64,000 nucleotides of DNA. Source: Rhizobium sp. Root1334. GTDB taxonomy: Bacteria; Pseudomonadota; Alphaproteobacteria; Rhizobiales; Rhizobiaceae. The position numbers were made by a program, and so were the translations under genes. Position 1 is the stretch's first letter, and each line of letters opens with the position of its first letter. This document shows positions 28,773 through 37,750 of this stretch, in pieces. Location: contig NZ_LMEY01000006.1 of NCBI RefSeq assembly GCF_001426665.1, positions 36,754 to 100,753 on the forward strand, in the 5' to 3' direction. The notes beneath the pieces are model-generated. The model was not told the DNA's origin. It ran no database searches and saw only the letters and a list, made by a program, of their open reading frames with translations.

Positions 28773-30095
28773 TTAGCCCAGCGCCCCGAGTGGGATGGGC
28801 GCTCGATCAGTATCGGCCCTCCCTCGCAGCAAGCCACGCTCCTTGTCTGCAAAAGTCGAGGCAAGGAATATCGGGAGAAGAACCGGCAAAACCCAGAACC
28901 GGCTATAAATATGCGGAAGAGCATTAGCTGCCAGTAAGAACACCGTGACATTTGCAAGGATTGCCGCAGCAAACGGGCGCCCGCCCGGCACTTTTAAAAC
29001 CGAAATAGCCGGACCCAGCCCGCCCAACACCATCACAAGGAACCCGATCGCGCTTATCAATCCGCCTTCTATCCACAAAAGCAGATAGACGTTGTGAACA
29101 GGCGCATGATATTGGCTGCCCACGCGATACTGATCAGCTCCGACGCCGATAAAGATAGTGTCTGACGTCATCTCCAAGGCTTCGTTTATCAGCTCGACCC
29201 GCCCGTCAAAACTGCCGGCTTTCCCGAGGTCACCAGTTTCCAGCGCGCCAAGAACTCTTTTCTGGAAGGTGGCAGGAAGATATTCGGTCACAAGACCGCC
29301 ACTGAGAGCCAAGATCGTCACGCCGATGGCTAACGGCAGCAGCATACGCTTCCAGCTCACCCCGAGAAGCGCAAAAATCCCTACTCCACACACAAGCGAC
29401 ATAAGGCCGGAATTGGAGCCTGTCAGCAAAATACCATAGGTCATGATTGCTACCGCCAGAAATCCGGTTGTCTTTCTCATGTGACCTGTCGTGCAGAGTA
29501 CGAGGACAATTGGTACACACAGCGCTATGACGGTCGCGCATTCATTTGTGCGCTCCATTAGACCGGTGAGGCGTCCGCTGCCGGTTACGAACACCGTATC
29601 CCTCTGCCCGTCATAATGGATGAGATACACTCCATGGAGGCAGATCACCGAAATTGACAGGATATAAACTTTAGCAAAGGTGACGATGTTTTTTGCGGAT
29701 TGACTGCTGAAAATCAACATTATTGCCAAGTATGCATAGGCATATTGCGCAACGACAGCCATCGCGCGCATTGGATCGGGAGATTTCATGCTGCTTATCG
29801 TCAGGCCCGCGAGCAATGTGGAGAGCCCCACCAACCAGACCGCCGCACTCATTCTTCCGAAGGGATAAAATGAAATCCGCCCACTCAATAAAAGTACAAC
29901 CAGGGCGGCCGCGAACATAATATCAGAAAATGTAATGTTTCCTGCGGTGGGCCGTATATAAACCATAGAGCACAGAAAAACTCCGCCGACGACAAGCGGA
30001 TAATCAAAGAACATGATGATCTTTGATCTTCTCATTTCGGCGGAGTAGTTTCCCCCTCGCCATTCCTGATCAAGATCGTTCGGAATATCTGTCAT
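28773..30095 (-). CDS. O-antigen ligase/Wzy-like polysaccharide polymerase
   Basis: 440 residues with about 11-12 transmembrane segments and a periplasmic loop before GVGADQYRVGSQYHAPVHNVYL, the His-Asn-containing Wzy_C/O-antigen-ligase signature. An earlier RLTGLMERTNECATVIAL segment resembles the ExoQ-like polymerases. It should join repeat units in the periplasm, downstream of the flippase and together with the ExoP-like protein. It and the acyltransferase are adjacent on the same strand with a 75-base gap. Ligase and polymerase cannot be told apart by sequence alone, but the company of ExoF/ExoP-like proteins favours a polymerase. Confidence 0.85.
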   Translation of the reverse strand: MTDIPNDLDQEWRGGNYSAEMRRSKIIMFFDYPLVVGGVFLCSMVYIRPTAGNITFSDIMFAAALVVLLLSGRISFYPFGRMSAAVWLVGLSTLLAGLTISSMKSPDPMRAMAVVAQYAYAYLAIMLIFSSQSAKNIVTFAKVYILSISVICLHGVYLIHYDGQRDTVFVTGSGRLTGLMERTNECATVIALCVPIVLVLCTTGHMRKTTGFLAVAIMTYGILLTGSNSGLMSLVCGVGIFALLGVSWKRMLLPLAIGVTILALSGGLVTEYLPATFQKRVLGALETGDLGKAGSFDGRVELINEALEMTSDTIFIGVGADQYRVGSQYHAPVHNVYLLLWIEGGLISAIGFLVMVLGGLGPAISVLKVPGGRPFAAAILANVTVFLLAANALPHIYSRFWVLPVLLPIFLASTFADKERGLLRGRADTDRAPIPLGALG

Positions 30096-30542
30096 ATTGC
30101 GATCTCGCTGCGTCGATACAGCTGTGTTGAGATTTTTTGGTAGGGTGCGAACCTCCGCACTAAATTGTATTTCCTGGCAAACTATTCTGATGGCAGATCA
30201 TTCGTCCGGGTTCTTACGCAAACACATTCCCATCCAGACCCAGACGTGACATCCTGCGTGATGCCGTCCTAAGGCCTGCGGCCGTCAACCGCGCCGGGCG
30301 TAGCCAATGCCCGATGCCTCGGCTATCTGGCGAAAGCTCACGATACACGGCAATGATCCTAAAATCGAGATAAACAAAATCAAATGTCACTCGCAACGGA
30401 ACGCTGCTCGAAATAATCAGAAAGCAAGTTCGATCTGCTCTCGTCTGCAAAAGTATATTTTCCGGTCGAACACCAGAATGAGTGTGCAGCGCCGGTGTCT
30501 ACGCACAATAGATTCCATGATGGCAACCATAGCCGGAACCCC
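30096..30542. other. Intergenic region, no gene seen
   Basis: 447 bases between two minus-strand genes. It should hold the polymerase promoter. Plus-strand frames entering the sugar-transferase gene are shadows. Confidence 0.4.
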
Positions 30543-31130
30543 TTACCCTACGTCTTTCCGCTTCGCTGCGGCCAGCCGGCTTTCACTTAGCCTTTCTCCA
30601 AAAATCATCACTGAAGCCGTCATGATCAGAATTTGAAGGTCAATCCAGAAGGATCTGTTTCGGATATACCATAAGTCGAGGTCTATCTTGTCATCATCCG
30701 TAAGGATGGCATTGCCGCTGATCTGCGCCCACCCCGTCAACCCCGGCTTGACCGAACAGCGCAAAACCCCACGCTCGCCAAGGCCGCGTATCGTTTCTGG
30801 GAGAATGGGACGGGGACCAATCAAGCTCATATCGCCGACAAGGATGTTCCAGAACTCAGGAAGTTCGTCCAGGCGGGATCGGCGCAGAATTCGGCCAAAT
30901 GTGGTTGTACGTTTCTCGTCGCTGAGGAGTTTACCCTTGCTGTCCCGCGTATCCGACATGGACCGGAACTTGATCATTCTGAACGGGCGCTCGTCCTTGC
31001 CTGCCCTGGATTGAACGAAAATTGCCGGGCGGCCGAGAAGGATGATAACGGCAATTGCAACCAGTATCATGACAGGCAACATTAACAGCCCAGCGGAAAG
31101 TACGAATACGATGTCAAGAATACGGTTCAT
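30543..31130 (-). CDS. Undecaprenyl-phosphate sugar-1-phosphate transferase (priming enzyme)
   Basis: 195 residues from the ATG at 31130 (GGGGC upstream), the short form of the bacterial sugar transferase family (PglC/ExoY-like) with a single N-terminal membrane segment. The FRMIKFRSM, RRSRLDELPEFWNILVGDMS and GPRP motifs and the late KPGLTGWAQISG are the signature. It starts repeat-unit synthesis by moving a sugar-1-phosphate from a UDP-sugar to undecaprenyl phosphate. It is the only obvious priming enzyme in the window and so should act for the whole 7-44 kb locus. Confidence 0.92.
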   Translation of the reverse strand: MNRILDIVFVLSAGLLMLPVMILVAIAVIILLGRPAIFVQSRAGKDERPFRMIKFRSMSDTRDSKGKLLSDEKRTTTFGRILRRSRLDELPEFWNILVGDMSLIGPRPILPETIRGLGERGVLRCSVKPGLTGWAQISGNAILTDDDKIDLDLWYIRNRSFWIDLQILIMTASVMIFGERLSESRLAAAKRKDVG

Positions 31131-31558
31131 AATATTTGCCCCAGCAAACATTCGACCTTTTATTTTTATCCACACGGAAGAGATCCGGCAAGAAATTTCA
31201 TCTTCTTATTTTCAATAACTTCGCATTGACGGCAACGGTCTGTTCGTTCCATCATCAAAGACGGAAGAGTATATGCTGTAAAGAAACTGCCATACTTCAT
31301 ATCGACATGATCACATGGCCAGCACTCCACCACCCATAGGCCTCGATCGTATTTGATGACAGCCCTGTTGAACGATGATTTTCCTGGTCACCAGTCGAGG
31401 GGGTGGCATCCGGGAAAACCAGATTTTTAAATGGTACATTTGAGGATCGGCTGGACCCGTGAGCAAGGCAGCGGACGACAAGCGCCTGCTCCCGATACAT
31501 CTGCAAAGGGTCCTTCGACCGCCATCAGACGACAATCATTCGACCGAAGGGACCAATG
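31131..31558. promoter_or_regulatory. Divergent promoter region, priming enzyme / asnB-like gene
   Basis: 428 bases between divergent genes; A/T-rich in its left half (31140-31300). No specific boxes assigned and no gene supported. Confidence 0.4.
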
Positions 31559-33523
31559 ATGTGTGGAATTGCCGGGCTTGTAAACTATGCGGGACGCCAA
31601 CGCGAAGCATCGACTGCCACCCTGAAACTGATGGCCGGCGCACTTGCGCATCGCGGCCCAGACGCCGATGGAATATGGCTTGCCGACGATGGCCATGTCG
31701 GCCTTTGCCATCGCAGGTTGTCGATCATTGACCTGTCTCCGGGAGGTGCGCAGCCGATGCACTCCGCCAGCGGTCGCTACTCGATTGCCTACAATGGGGA
31801 GATTTATGGGTTCCTGGGATTGCGCGCCGAACTGGAAGCGCTCGGGCTACAATTTCGCGGCCATTCAGATACAGAAGTGCTTCTGGAAGCAATCGAAGCA
31901 TATGGACTGGAAAAAGCGTTGGCGCGCTGCAACGGCATGTTCGCCTTCGCCCTATATGACAGTGTCGAACGCAAAGTCATATTCGCCCGGGATCGACTTG
32001 GTAAAAAGCCGCTTTATATCGGAGTGTCCGGTGATGCGATTGCTTTTGGTTCCGAACTAAAGAGCATCAGAAAACACCCGTCTTTTCACTCTCCCGAGAT
32101 AGATCGCGACGCAGTTACGCTGTACCTGAGATACAACTACATCCCCACTCCTTATTCGATTTATCGTAATGTTTTCAAATTGCCGCACGGTTCGTGGGTC
32201 AGCATCTCGGTCGATCAGCCTCCCGCCTCTCTTGCGGTAGTTCTGGCCTCTGCAAGACCCTACTGGGACGCATTCGAAGTTGCCGAGCACGGATATGCGA
32301 ACCGTATCGGATCCGAAGAGGAGGCTTTAGATCTTCTCGACAACGCGCTGAAAACAGCGGTCAGCGAGCGCCTGGTGTCGGATGTGCCTGTCGGTGCGCT
32401 TCTTTCCAGCGGCATTGATTCCTCCCTGGTTTCCGCCGTGATGCAGGAAGTCTCGGCAACGCCCGTCAAAACCTACACAGTCCGCTTTATGGAGGAACAG
32501 TACAATGAAGCGGATGCCGCCGCCGCCGTAGCTCTTCATCTGAAAACGGATCACACTGAAATCACGGCGGAACCCGAAATCGCTCTTGGGCTTATCTCCG
32601 ATCTGCCTGATGTCTATGACGAGCCTTTTGCCGACCCATCACAAATCCCGACCTTGCTCGTTTCAAAACTCGCGCGAAGAACGGTAACCGTTGCTCTATC
32701 CGGCGACGGCGGCGACGAATTTTTCGGCGGCTACAAGCGCTATCAACGAATGATGACCTTTGACCGCCTGGAAAAAATGACCCCCGCATTCGCGCTGAAG
32801 GCAGCGAAATTCGCACCCGAATGGCTGCTTGACGCTGCAGCGCCGCTTGGCCGTCACGCCCTCCCCCCGGCTTTGCGCGACGAGGCCACCGGCAGCCGTG
32901 TGAAGCGGCTTGCAGAACTGCTCCAGATTCGCAACAGAGACGACCGATATCTGAATTTTGTCTCTCAATGGCCGGATGCGGCCGACATCGTCATCGGCGG
33001 ACGCGAACCACCGTCTGCAATGTCATCCAAGCGAATTCCAGCCGTTCTGGAGCCAGTCGACAGGATGATGTACAGGGATATGATTGCCTATCTCCCCGAC
33101 GATATTCTCGTCAAACTGGATCGTGCCTCAATGGCTGTCGGTCTTGAAATGCGCGCCCCCCTCCTCGACTACCGCTTCGTCGAACTGGCTTGGCGCTCGC
33201 CTCGCGCCTTATGTTTTTCCGAAGGTCAAGGCAAGCGCGCACTGCGCAAACTGCTAGCCCGCCGATTGCCCGAGAAACTCCTGACTCAATCAAAACGAGG
33301 GTTCGGCATCCCGCTTAATGCCTGGCTTCGCGGCCCCTTGCGTGCCTGGGCAGGCGACATGCTGTCTCCGTCTCGCTTGCGTCGAGACGGCATTTTCCGC
33401 GTAGAACCCATAGAGGCACGCTGGAAGGAACATCTTTCAGGCAAGCGAGATTGGGGCGCGCACCTTTGGACGATCCTCATGTTCAACTCCTGGCTGGACC
33501 GCTGGGCCAGCCAGGAACATTAA
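31559..33523 (+). CDS. Glutamine-dependent asparagine synthetase-type amidotransferase (AsnB family)
   Basis: 654 residues. I start at the second ATG (31559) because it places the catalytic cysteine at position 2 (MCGIAGLVNYAG) after removal of Met. The N-terminal Ntn-type glutaminase has AHRGPDADG and YNGEIYG; the C-terminal synthetase has SSGIDSSLVSAVM as its PP-loop and LSGDGGDEFFGGYKRYQ. Homologues in polysaccharide clusters amidate uronic-acid or amino-acid carboxyls rather than making asparagine; that is the likely role here but is not proven by sequence. It is isolated on the plus strand between a priming enzyme and an RTX gene. Confidence 0.92.
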   Translation: MCGIAGLVNYAGRQREASTATLKLMAGALAHRGPDADGIWLADDGHVGLCHRRLSIIDLSPGGAQPMHSASGRYSIAYNGEIYGFLGLRAELEALGLQFRGHSDTEVLLEAIEAYGLEKALARCNGMFAFALYDSVERKVIFARDRLGKKPLYIGVSGDAIAFGSELKSIRKHPSFHSPEIDRDAVTLYLRYNYIPTPYSIYRNVFKLPHGSWVSISVDQPPASLAVVLASARPYWDAFEVAEHGYANRIGSEEEALDLLDNALKTAVSERLVSDVPVGALLSSGIDSSLVSAVMQEVSATPVKTYTVRFMEEQYNEADAAAAVALHLKTDHTEITAEPEIALGLISDLPDVYDEPFADPSQIPTLLVSKLARRTVTVALSGDGGDEFFGGYKRYQRMMTFDRLEKMTPAFALKAAKFAPEWLLDAAAPLGRHALPPALRDEATGSRVKRLAELLQIRNRDDRYLNFVSQWPDAADIVIGGREPPSAMSSKRIPAVLEPVDRMMYRDMIAYLPDDILVKLDRASMAVGLEMRAPLLDYRFVELAWRSPRALCFSEGQGKRALRKLLARRLPEKLLTQSKRGFGIPLNAWLRGPLRAWAGDMLSPSRLRRDGIFRVEPIEARWKEHLSGKRDWGAHLWTILMFNSWLDRWASQEH

Positions 33524-33696
33524 CTGCGCCGGTAAGGCTATATGCCTCGCTGGCTCTTAATGTTGAAGCCTGCCTGGCCTCCTTCCCGCAACTCGCGAGA
33601 GAAGAACCAGATGGGATGATTGGGTGCAGATGTCTTAGGCGCGGGGCATCAGCATTGATTTTCCAAGCCTGCGACACAGCGCCAGGTGAGCCATGC

Positions 33697-34887
33697 CTAT
33701 GACAGCATAAAGTCCGACTGACTGAAATTCGCTGCCGTAAGATTGCCCAACGGGTCATCGATGAGAACGGAGAATGCGTTGCCCGAAGAGTCATGCCCCT
33801 TGATGATGACATCGCCACTGGCATCGTCGTAGGCATAAATTGTTCCGTTGGCGCCCGAACTCGAATATTTGGTCAGTCCGAGCCGTTCGAAGCTCAGCGT
33901 ATCGATACCGTCCTGGAAATCCTTGACGGTATCACGGCCGGTCAGGACACTGGCACCCTTGAAAGAGAACTGGTCGGCGCCTGCGCCACCCCAAAGCGTG
34001 TCAGCGCCGGAATCGCCAATCAGAACGTCATTTCCAGCGTCGCCGTAGAACGTGTCATTTCCATCGCCGCCATAGAAACGGTCGTTTCCGTCGCCACCTC
34101 TCAAGGTGTCCGCGCCGGCTTCACCGCTAATGGTATCGGCACCGGCATCTCCAAACGCCACGTCGTCTCCGCCGCCAAGTTCGATACTGTCGTTGCCATT
34201 GCCGCCATGTGCTTCATCCTTACCCCCCTCGGAATCGATCATGTCGTTACCATCGCCACCGCTGAGGTAGTTGTTGCCGTCTCCGCCATCGACCCGGTCA
34301 TCACCGTTTCCGCCGAACACTTTATCGTCGCCCGACTGCCCCTTAAGCGCGTCGTTACCATCCTCGCCATAGATGGTGTCATTGCCAGCGGCTCCGCTTA
34401 CGGCCTGCTGTGTCAATTTCCCCGTCGCGGGATCAATGCGGTTGGTGAAACCGTCATTTCCGCTACCCGCATAGATGATATCGTCTCCGTCACCGCCATC
34501 GATGTATTCCTCGCCAGCACCGCCATAAATCGTATCGTTTCCGGCACCGCCCAAAAAGTGGTCGTGACCGTCGCCGCCCTCCAGAATGTCGTCCCCGAGG
34601 CCGGCATCGAAAATATCGTTTCCAAGGCCTCCAAGAAATCTGTCATTTCCCGCGCCGCCGTCGAAAGTATCGTTACCGTCGCCGCCTTCGGCATAATCGT
34701 TGCCAGCCCCTGCCTTGAAAAAGTCGTTCCCCAGCCCGCCGTAGAGCTTGTCGTTGCCAACTCCGCCGTCGAGAAAGTCATCGCCTGCGTTGCCGTACAG
34801 GATGTCATCGCCATCATAGCCGTAGATTTTGTCTGTAGCGCTCGTTCCCGTCAGCTTATTTGCCAGGGTGGTTCCTTTGAGAATCAT
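33697..34887 (-). CDS. RTX (hemolysin-type calcium-binding) repeat protein 1
   Basis: 396 residues from the ATG at 34887 (GAGG upstream). Almost the whole length consists of nonapeptide GGxGxDxxx repeats that fold as a calcium beta-roll; a short non-repeat insert holds RIDPATGKLTQQAVSG. The C-terminal 80 residues end in a hydrophobic FSQSDFMLS tail, as expected for a type I secretion signal. There is no signal peptide and no enzyme domain. It should be exported by an ABC/HlyD/TolC system, none of which lies in this window. It may bind calcium and acidic polysaccharide outside the cell. The gene at 39.3-40.5 kb encodes a close paralogue of identical length. Confidence 0.9.
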   Translation of the reverse strand: MILKGTTLANKLTGTSATDKIYGYDGDDILYGNAGDDFLDGGVGNDKLYGGLGNDFFKAGAGNDYAEGGDGNDTFDGGAGNDRFLGGLGNDIFDAGLGDDILEGGDGHDHFLGGAGNDTIYGGAGEEYIDGGDGDDIIYAGSGNDGFTNRIDPATGKLTQQAVSGAAGNDTIYGEDGNDALKGQSGDDKVFGGNGDDRVDGGDGNNYLSGGDGNDMIDSEGGKDEAHGGNGNDSIELGGGDDVAFGDAGADTISGEAGADTLRGGDGNDRFYGGDGNDTFYGDAGNDVLIGDSGADTLWGGAGADQFSFKGASVLTGRDTVKDFQDGIDTLSFERLGLTKYSSSGANGTIYAYDDASGDVIIKGHDSSGNAFSVLIDDPLGNLTAANFSQSDFMLS

Positions 34888-35174
34888 GATTACCTCTTCG
34901 CTTGGTAGGAGAGGCGCTGGTAGGAACGGAATGAGGCGCAAAGGAGGCTCGCAGCGATTTCACAACCATAAGAGGAAATAAAACCGGCCACTACTAATGT
35001 ATATCTGTGGATAAAGATTGAAAATACATCGAATATAACAATACAAAATCATTAAATTTCAGCGATTTAATTCAAGCGTCGAGCAATATCCGTTCATGAC
35101 AATATTTAAGCTTGAGACAAACTTTATAAATCTCACCATCATGCGATGTAATTCGATTACTCAACGACATATCC
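34888..35174. promoter_or_regulatory. A/T-rich leader of RTX gene 1
   Basis: 287 bases, A/T-rich especially 34980-35160, with no gene. It is the likely promoter region of RTX gene 1. Confidence 0.35.
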
Positions 35175-36263
35175 TCATTTTTTATTCAAAAAATCCAGAT
35201 ACTTGGCTTCTACAGCAGCCAGCGTATATTCATTCTCGATTCGCTCTCTGGCGTTGCGGGCATATCGCGCATAACCGCCTGGGCCTGCATCGAGCAGTGT
35301 ACGCATAGCCCCCGCAAGTGCGTGCGGATCTCTCGCCGGCACGGCAATGCCACCATCGCCGACAACAATGGCGGCGTCACCGACATTGGTCGTGACCACC
35401 GGCTTGGCAAAGCTCATCGCCTCGGCGATGACATTGGGAAACCCCTCCGTCCGCGAAGACAGCGCCAGTATATCGATGCCTTGATAGAATCCGGCCATGT
35501 CTGCGACCTCCCCCTGCAACTCGATCCGGCCCGGCGGCAGCGCGGCGTCGGCAATCAGCCGCACGACGGCGGGATTGTCCCAGGACAGTCCATGCCCGGC
35601 GGCTGTAAACGTCACATCTGGATGTGTTTGAGAAACCAGCGTGGCTGCATGGAAGAACGTGGCGTGATCTTTTTGAGGATGAAAGCGGGCCGCTATGCCG
35701 ATCCGTTTCGCGACGCGGGGCACCGGCGCGGAAAGAGGCGGAAGGTCAAAACCGTTCGGAATAACAACGGCATTATGATTGCTGTAGCCATAGGCACCGT
35801 GCATTTCGAGAGCGCGTGAGGAATTATAGATAAAGCCGGCAGCACGGCGCGACAGCAATTTGGAGACAGCAATGGCGATACGTGAGCTGCGCGACAATGA
35901 CGATGGATCGTCCAGCGACTGACGGACATTCCAGAACACGCGCGTATGTTGGCGCGAAAGGCACGCAGCGATCGTGCCGGCAATCATTGCATGATACATC
36001 CAGCACAACACGACCGTGGGCTGCTCCTGGCGGATCAACTTGGTCAATGTGAAGATCGCCCCGACCAGCGCCGTCGGCACTCCGGCTTCCAGCGCGACAT
36101 AGGTAACTCGGGGATTATTAGCGAGGGCGCGATTACGCCCCGATATCCCCATAAGAGATACAACAACGATCCGTTGGCTGTCTGAAATCCGCAACAACCG
36201 AGTGAGCATAGTCTCGGCACCGGCGCTCGCAGTGAAATTGGTAATGACATGCATGATCATCAT
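35175..36263 (-). CDS. GT4 family glycosyltransferase (4)
   Basis: About 362 residues. Three in-frame ATGs at 36263, 36260 and 36254 are possible; the upstream frame to 36386 looks untranslated. Features: MHVITNFTASAGAETML at the N-terminus, GIAARFHPQKDHATFFHAA in the linker, and LSSRTEGFPNVIAEAMSFAKP, the GT-B donor site, followed by VPARDPHAL. It should extend the lipid-linked oligosaccharide. It lies between the two RTX genes. Donor specificity is unknown. Confidence 0.9.
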   Translation of the reverse strand: MMIMHVITNFTASAGAETMLTRLLRISDSQRIVVVSLMGISGRNRALANNPRVTYVALEAGVPTALVGAIFTLTKLIRQEQPTVVLCWMYHAMIAGTIAACLSRQHTRVFWNVRQSLDDPSSLSRSSRIAIAVSKLLSRRAAGFIYNSSRALEMHGAYGYSNHNAVVIPNGFDLPPLSAPVPRVAKRIGIAARFHPQKDHATFFHAATLVSQTHPDVTFTAAGHGLSWDNPAVVRLIADAALPPGRIELQGEVADMAGFYQGIDILALSSRTEGFPNVIAEAMSFAKPVVTTNVGDAAIVVGDGGIAVPARDPHALAGAMRTLLDAGPGGYARYARNARERIENEYTLAAVEAKYLDFLNKK

Positions 36264-36710
36264 GGCGGTCCGTTTAATACTCAAGCGCGTCGTTTGGCTG
36301 CGATAACCCCGATTTGCAATTGCCAGAACCGTTAGCTTTGCTTCAGTGGAAGCCAACCAGATACCGCCGGCGAAAGCCATTGTCATCCAAACAAAGCCAC
36401 CGGTCCACTCGATCGCACAGCCGGTTGTTTCTCACACTGGCCGGTATGCGAATGGCATTCTGTTTTAGTTGGAGTTGATATCGTAGCATATTGAAATATT
36501 CGTTGGCGGCCCGGCATTGTTAACTGCTGGACAGTGTCCCGCACGTGGTGTTCTATATCTCTAAATTACAGATATTTTAAATCTGGAACCTTTTGTATCG
36601 TTGTCAAGTCTGCCCCACCGAAGCTTTCGCGGTGATGCGTTCAGAAGACGAATTTGTCTCTGCTGATTGGGAGACGGATTGAAGCGCCTGGAAACTTTTC
36701 GGGATGAGAA
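36264..36710. promoter_or_regulatory. Divergent region, glycosyltransferase / formyltransferase
   Basis: 447 bases between divergent genes; A/T-rich around 36540-36600. GGGATGAGAA precedes the formyltransferase ATG. No other gene supported. Confidence 0.35.
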
Positions 36711-37619
36711 ATGATGCGTATTGTTCTTGTTGGCGCCGTTGAAAGTTCGAACGTCGCATTTAATGCGCTCGTGAAAGCCGGAAAACCTCCAGTTCTCGTG
36801 GTGACCCTCCCGCAAGACGCCGCTGATCGGCATTCGGATTTCACCGACATCGGTTCACCGGCCGCCGCGATCGGAAGCGCAGTGTTCCGCACGACGAATA
36901 CAAACGCGCCGGAAACGATAGAGGCGATAGAAAATGCAGAACCGGATGTCACTTTCGTCGTTGGCTGGTCCCAGATCTGCAAAGCGCCTTTTCGCGCCAT
37001 TGCTCGTATCGGGAGCATCGGTTTTCACCCAGCCGCCTTGCCTCGATTGCGGGGGCGAGGCGTCATTCCCTGGACAATCCTGCTTGGCGAAAAGACGGCG
37101 GGATCTACATTGTTCTGGCTCGACGAAGGCACGGATTCCGGCCCTGTCCTACTGCAGAAGATCTTTCACGTCGGAGAAGAGGAGACAGCGCGCAGCCTCT
37201 ATCTCAAACATATGCGCAATATCGAAGAGATGATCCCGGAAGCCGTGCACCGGCTTGAGACGGGCGACGCCCCGAGAATAGAGCAGGATCACCGCCAGGC
37301 ATCCTATTGTGCGAAACGTACGCCTGAAGATGGCTTGATCGATTGGCGCATGCCGGCTGCGCAGATACTGACCCTCATTCGAGCCGTGGGCGATCCGTAT
37401 CCTGGCGCTTACACAAGCTGCAACGGGCTCAAACTTCATATTGACACTGCTGCGCCAGCTTCCCCCATACCCCGTTATATTGGCATTACCGGTCAGGTTC
37501 AGGCACACACTCCACGCGGCTTTGTCGTCATGTGCGGTGATGGCCTTTGCATTGAAGCCCATAATTGGCGCTCACCGAGTGGCAAGCCACCCCCTGTGCA
37601 CAGCAAGCTGCAGGGGTAA
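36711..37619 (+). CDS. Formyltransferase-fold protein (possible sugar N-formyltransferase)
   Basis: 302 residues. The N-terminal Rossmann-like domain carries GFHPAALPRLRGRGVIPW and later LDEGTDSGPVLLQK, the His and Asp of the formyl-tetrahydrofolate transferase active site. The Asn normally two residues before the His (NxH) is a Gly here. The C-terminal part, with DGLIDWRMPAAQILTLIRA, matches the second Fmt-like domain. It is not the housekeeping methionyl-tRNA enzyme by context; in polysaccharide loci such proteins N-formylate 4-amino sugars, for which the DegT enzyme could supply the amine. Activity is uncertain because of the Asn change. It may represent a subfamily with GxH. Confidence 0.8.
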   Translation: MMRIVLVGAVESSNVAFNALVKAGKPPVLVVTLPQDAADRHSDFTDIGSPAAAIGSAVFRTTNTNAPETIEAIENAEPDVTFVVGWSQICKAPFRAIARIGSIGFHPAALPRLRGRGVIPWTILLGEKTAGSTLFWLDEGTDSGPVLLQKIFHVGEEETARSLYLKHMRNIEEMIPEAVHRLETGDAPRIEQDHRQASYCAKRTPEDGLIDWRMPAAQILTLIRAVGDPYPGAYTSCNGLKLHIDTAAPASPIPRYIGITGQVQAHTPRGFVVMCGDGLCIEAHNWRSPSGKPPPVHSKLQG

Positions 37620-37750
37620 AGCCCAACACGCAAGCGCCTTTACTTGCACTTGACGTTCCGAGCCTTTCCCGCACCGTGGAAACCCGCAACCAAGAGCCAA
37701 CGGCGCTCACCTGACGGAATTTAGCCCGAGACGGCCGATAAAATCCGCCG

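Noticed and set aside
33793..34908. A 371-residue plus-strand frame opposite RTX gene 1
   Set aside because: It is the antisense of a repetitive GGxGxD coding region, which by composition leaves long open frames. No ribosome site or independent domain.
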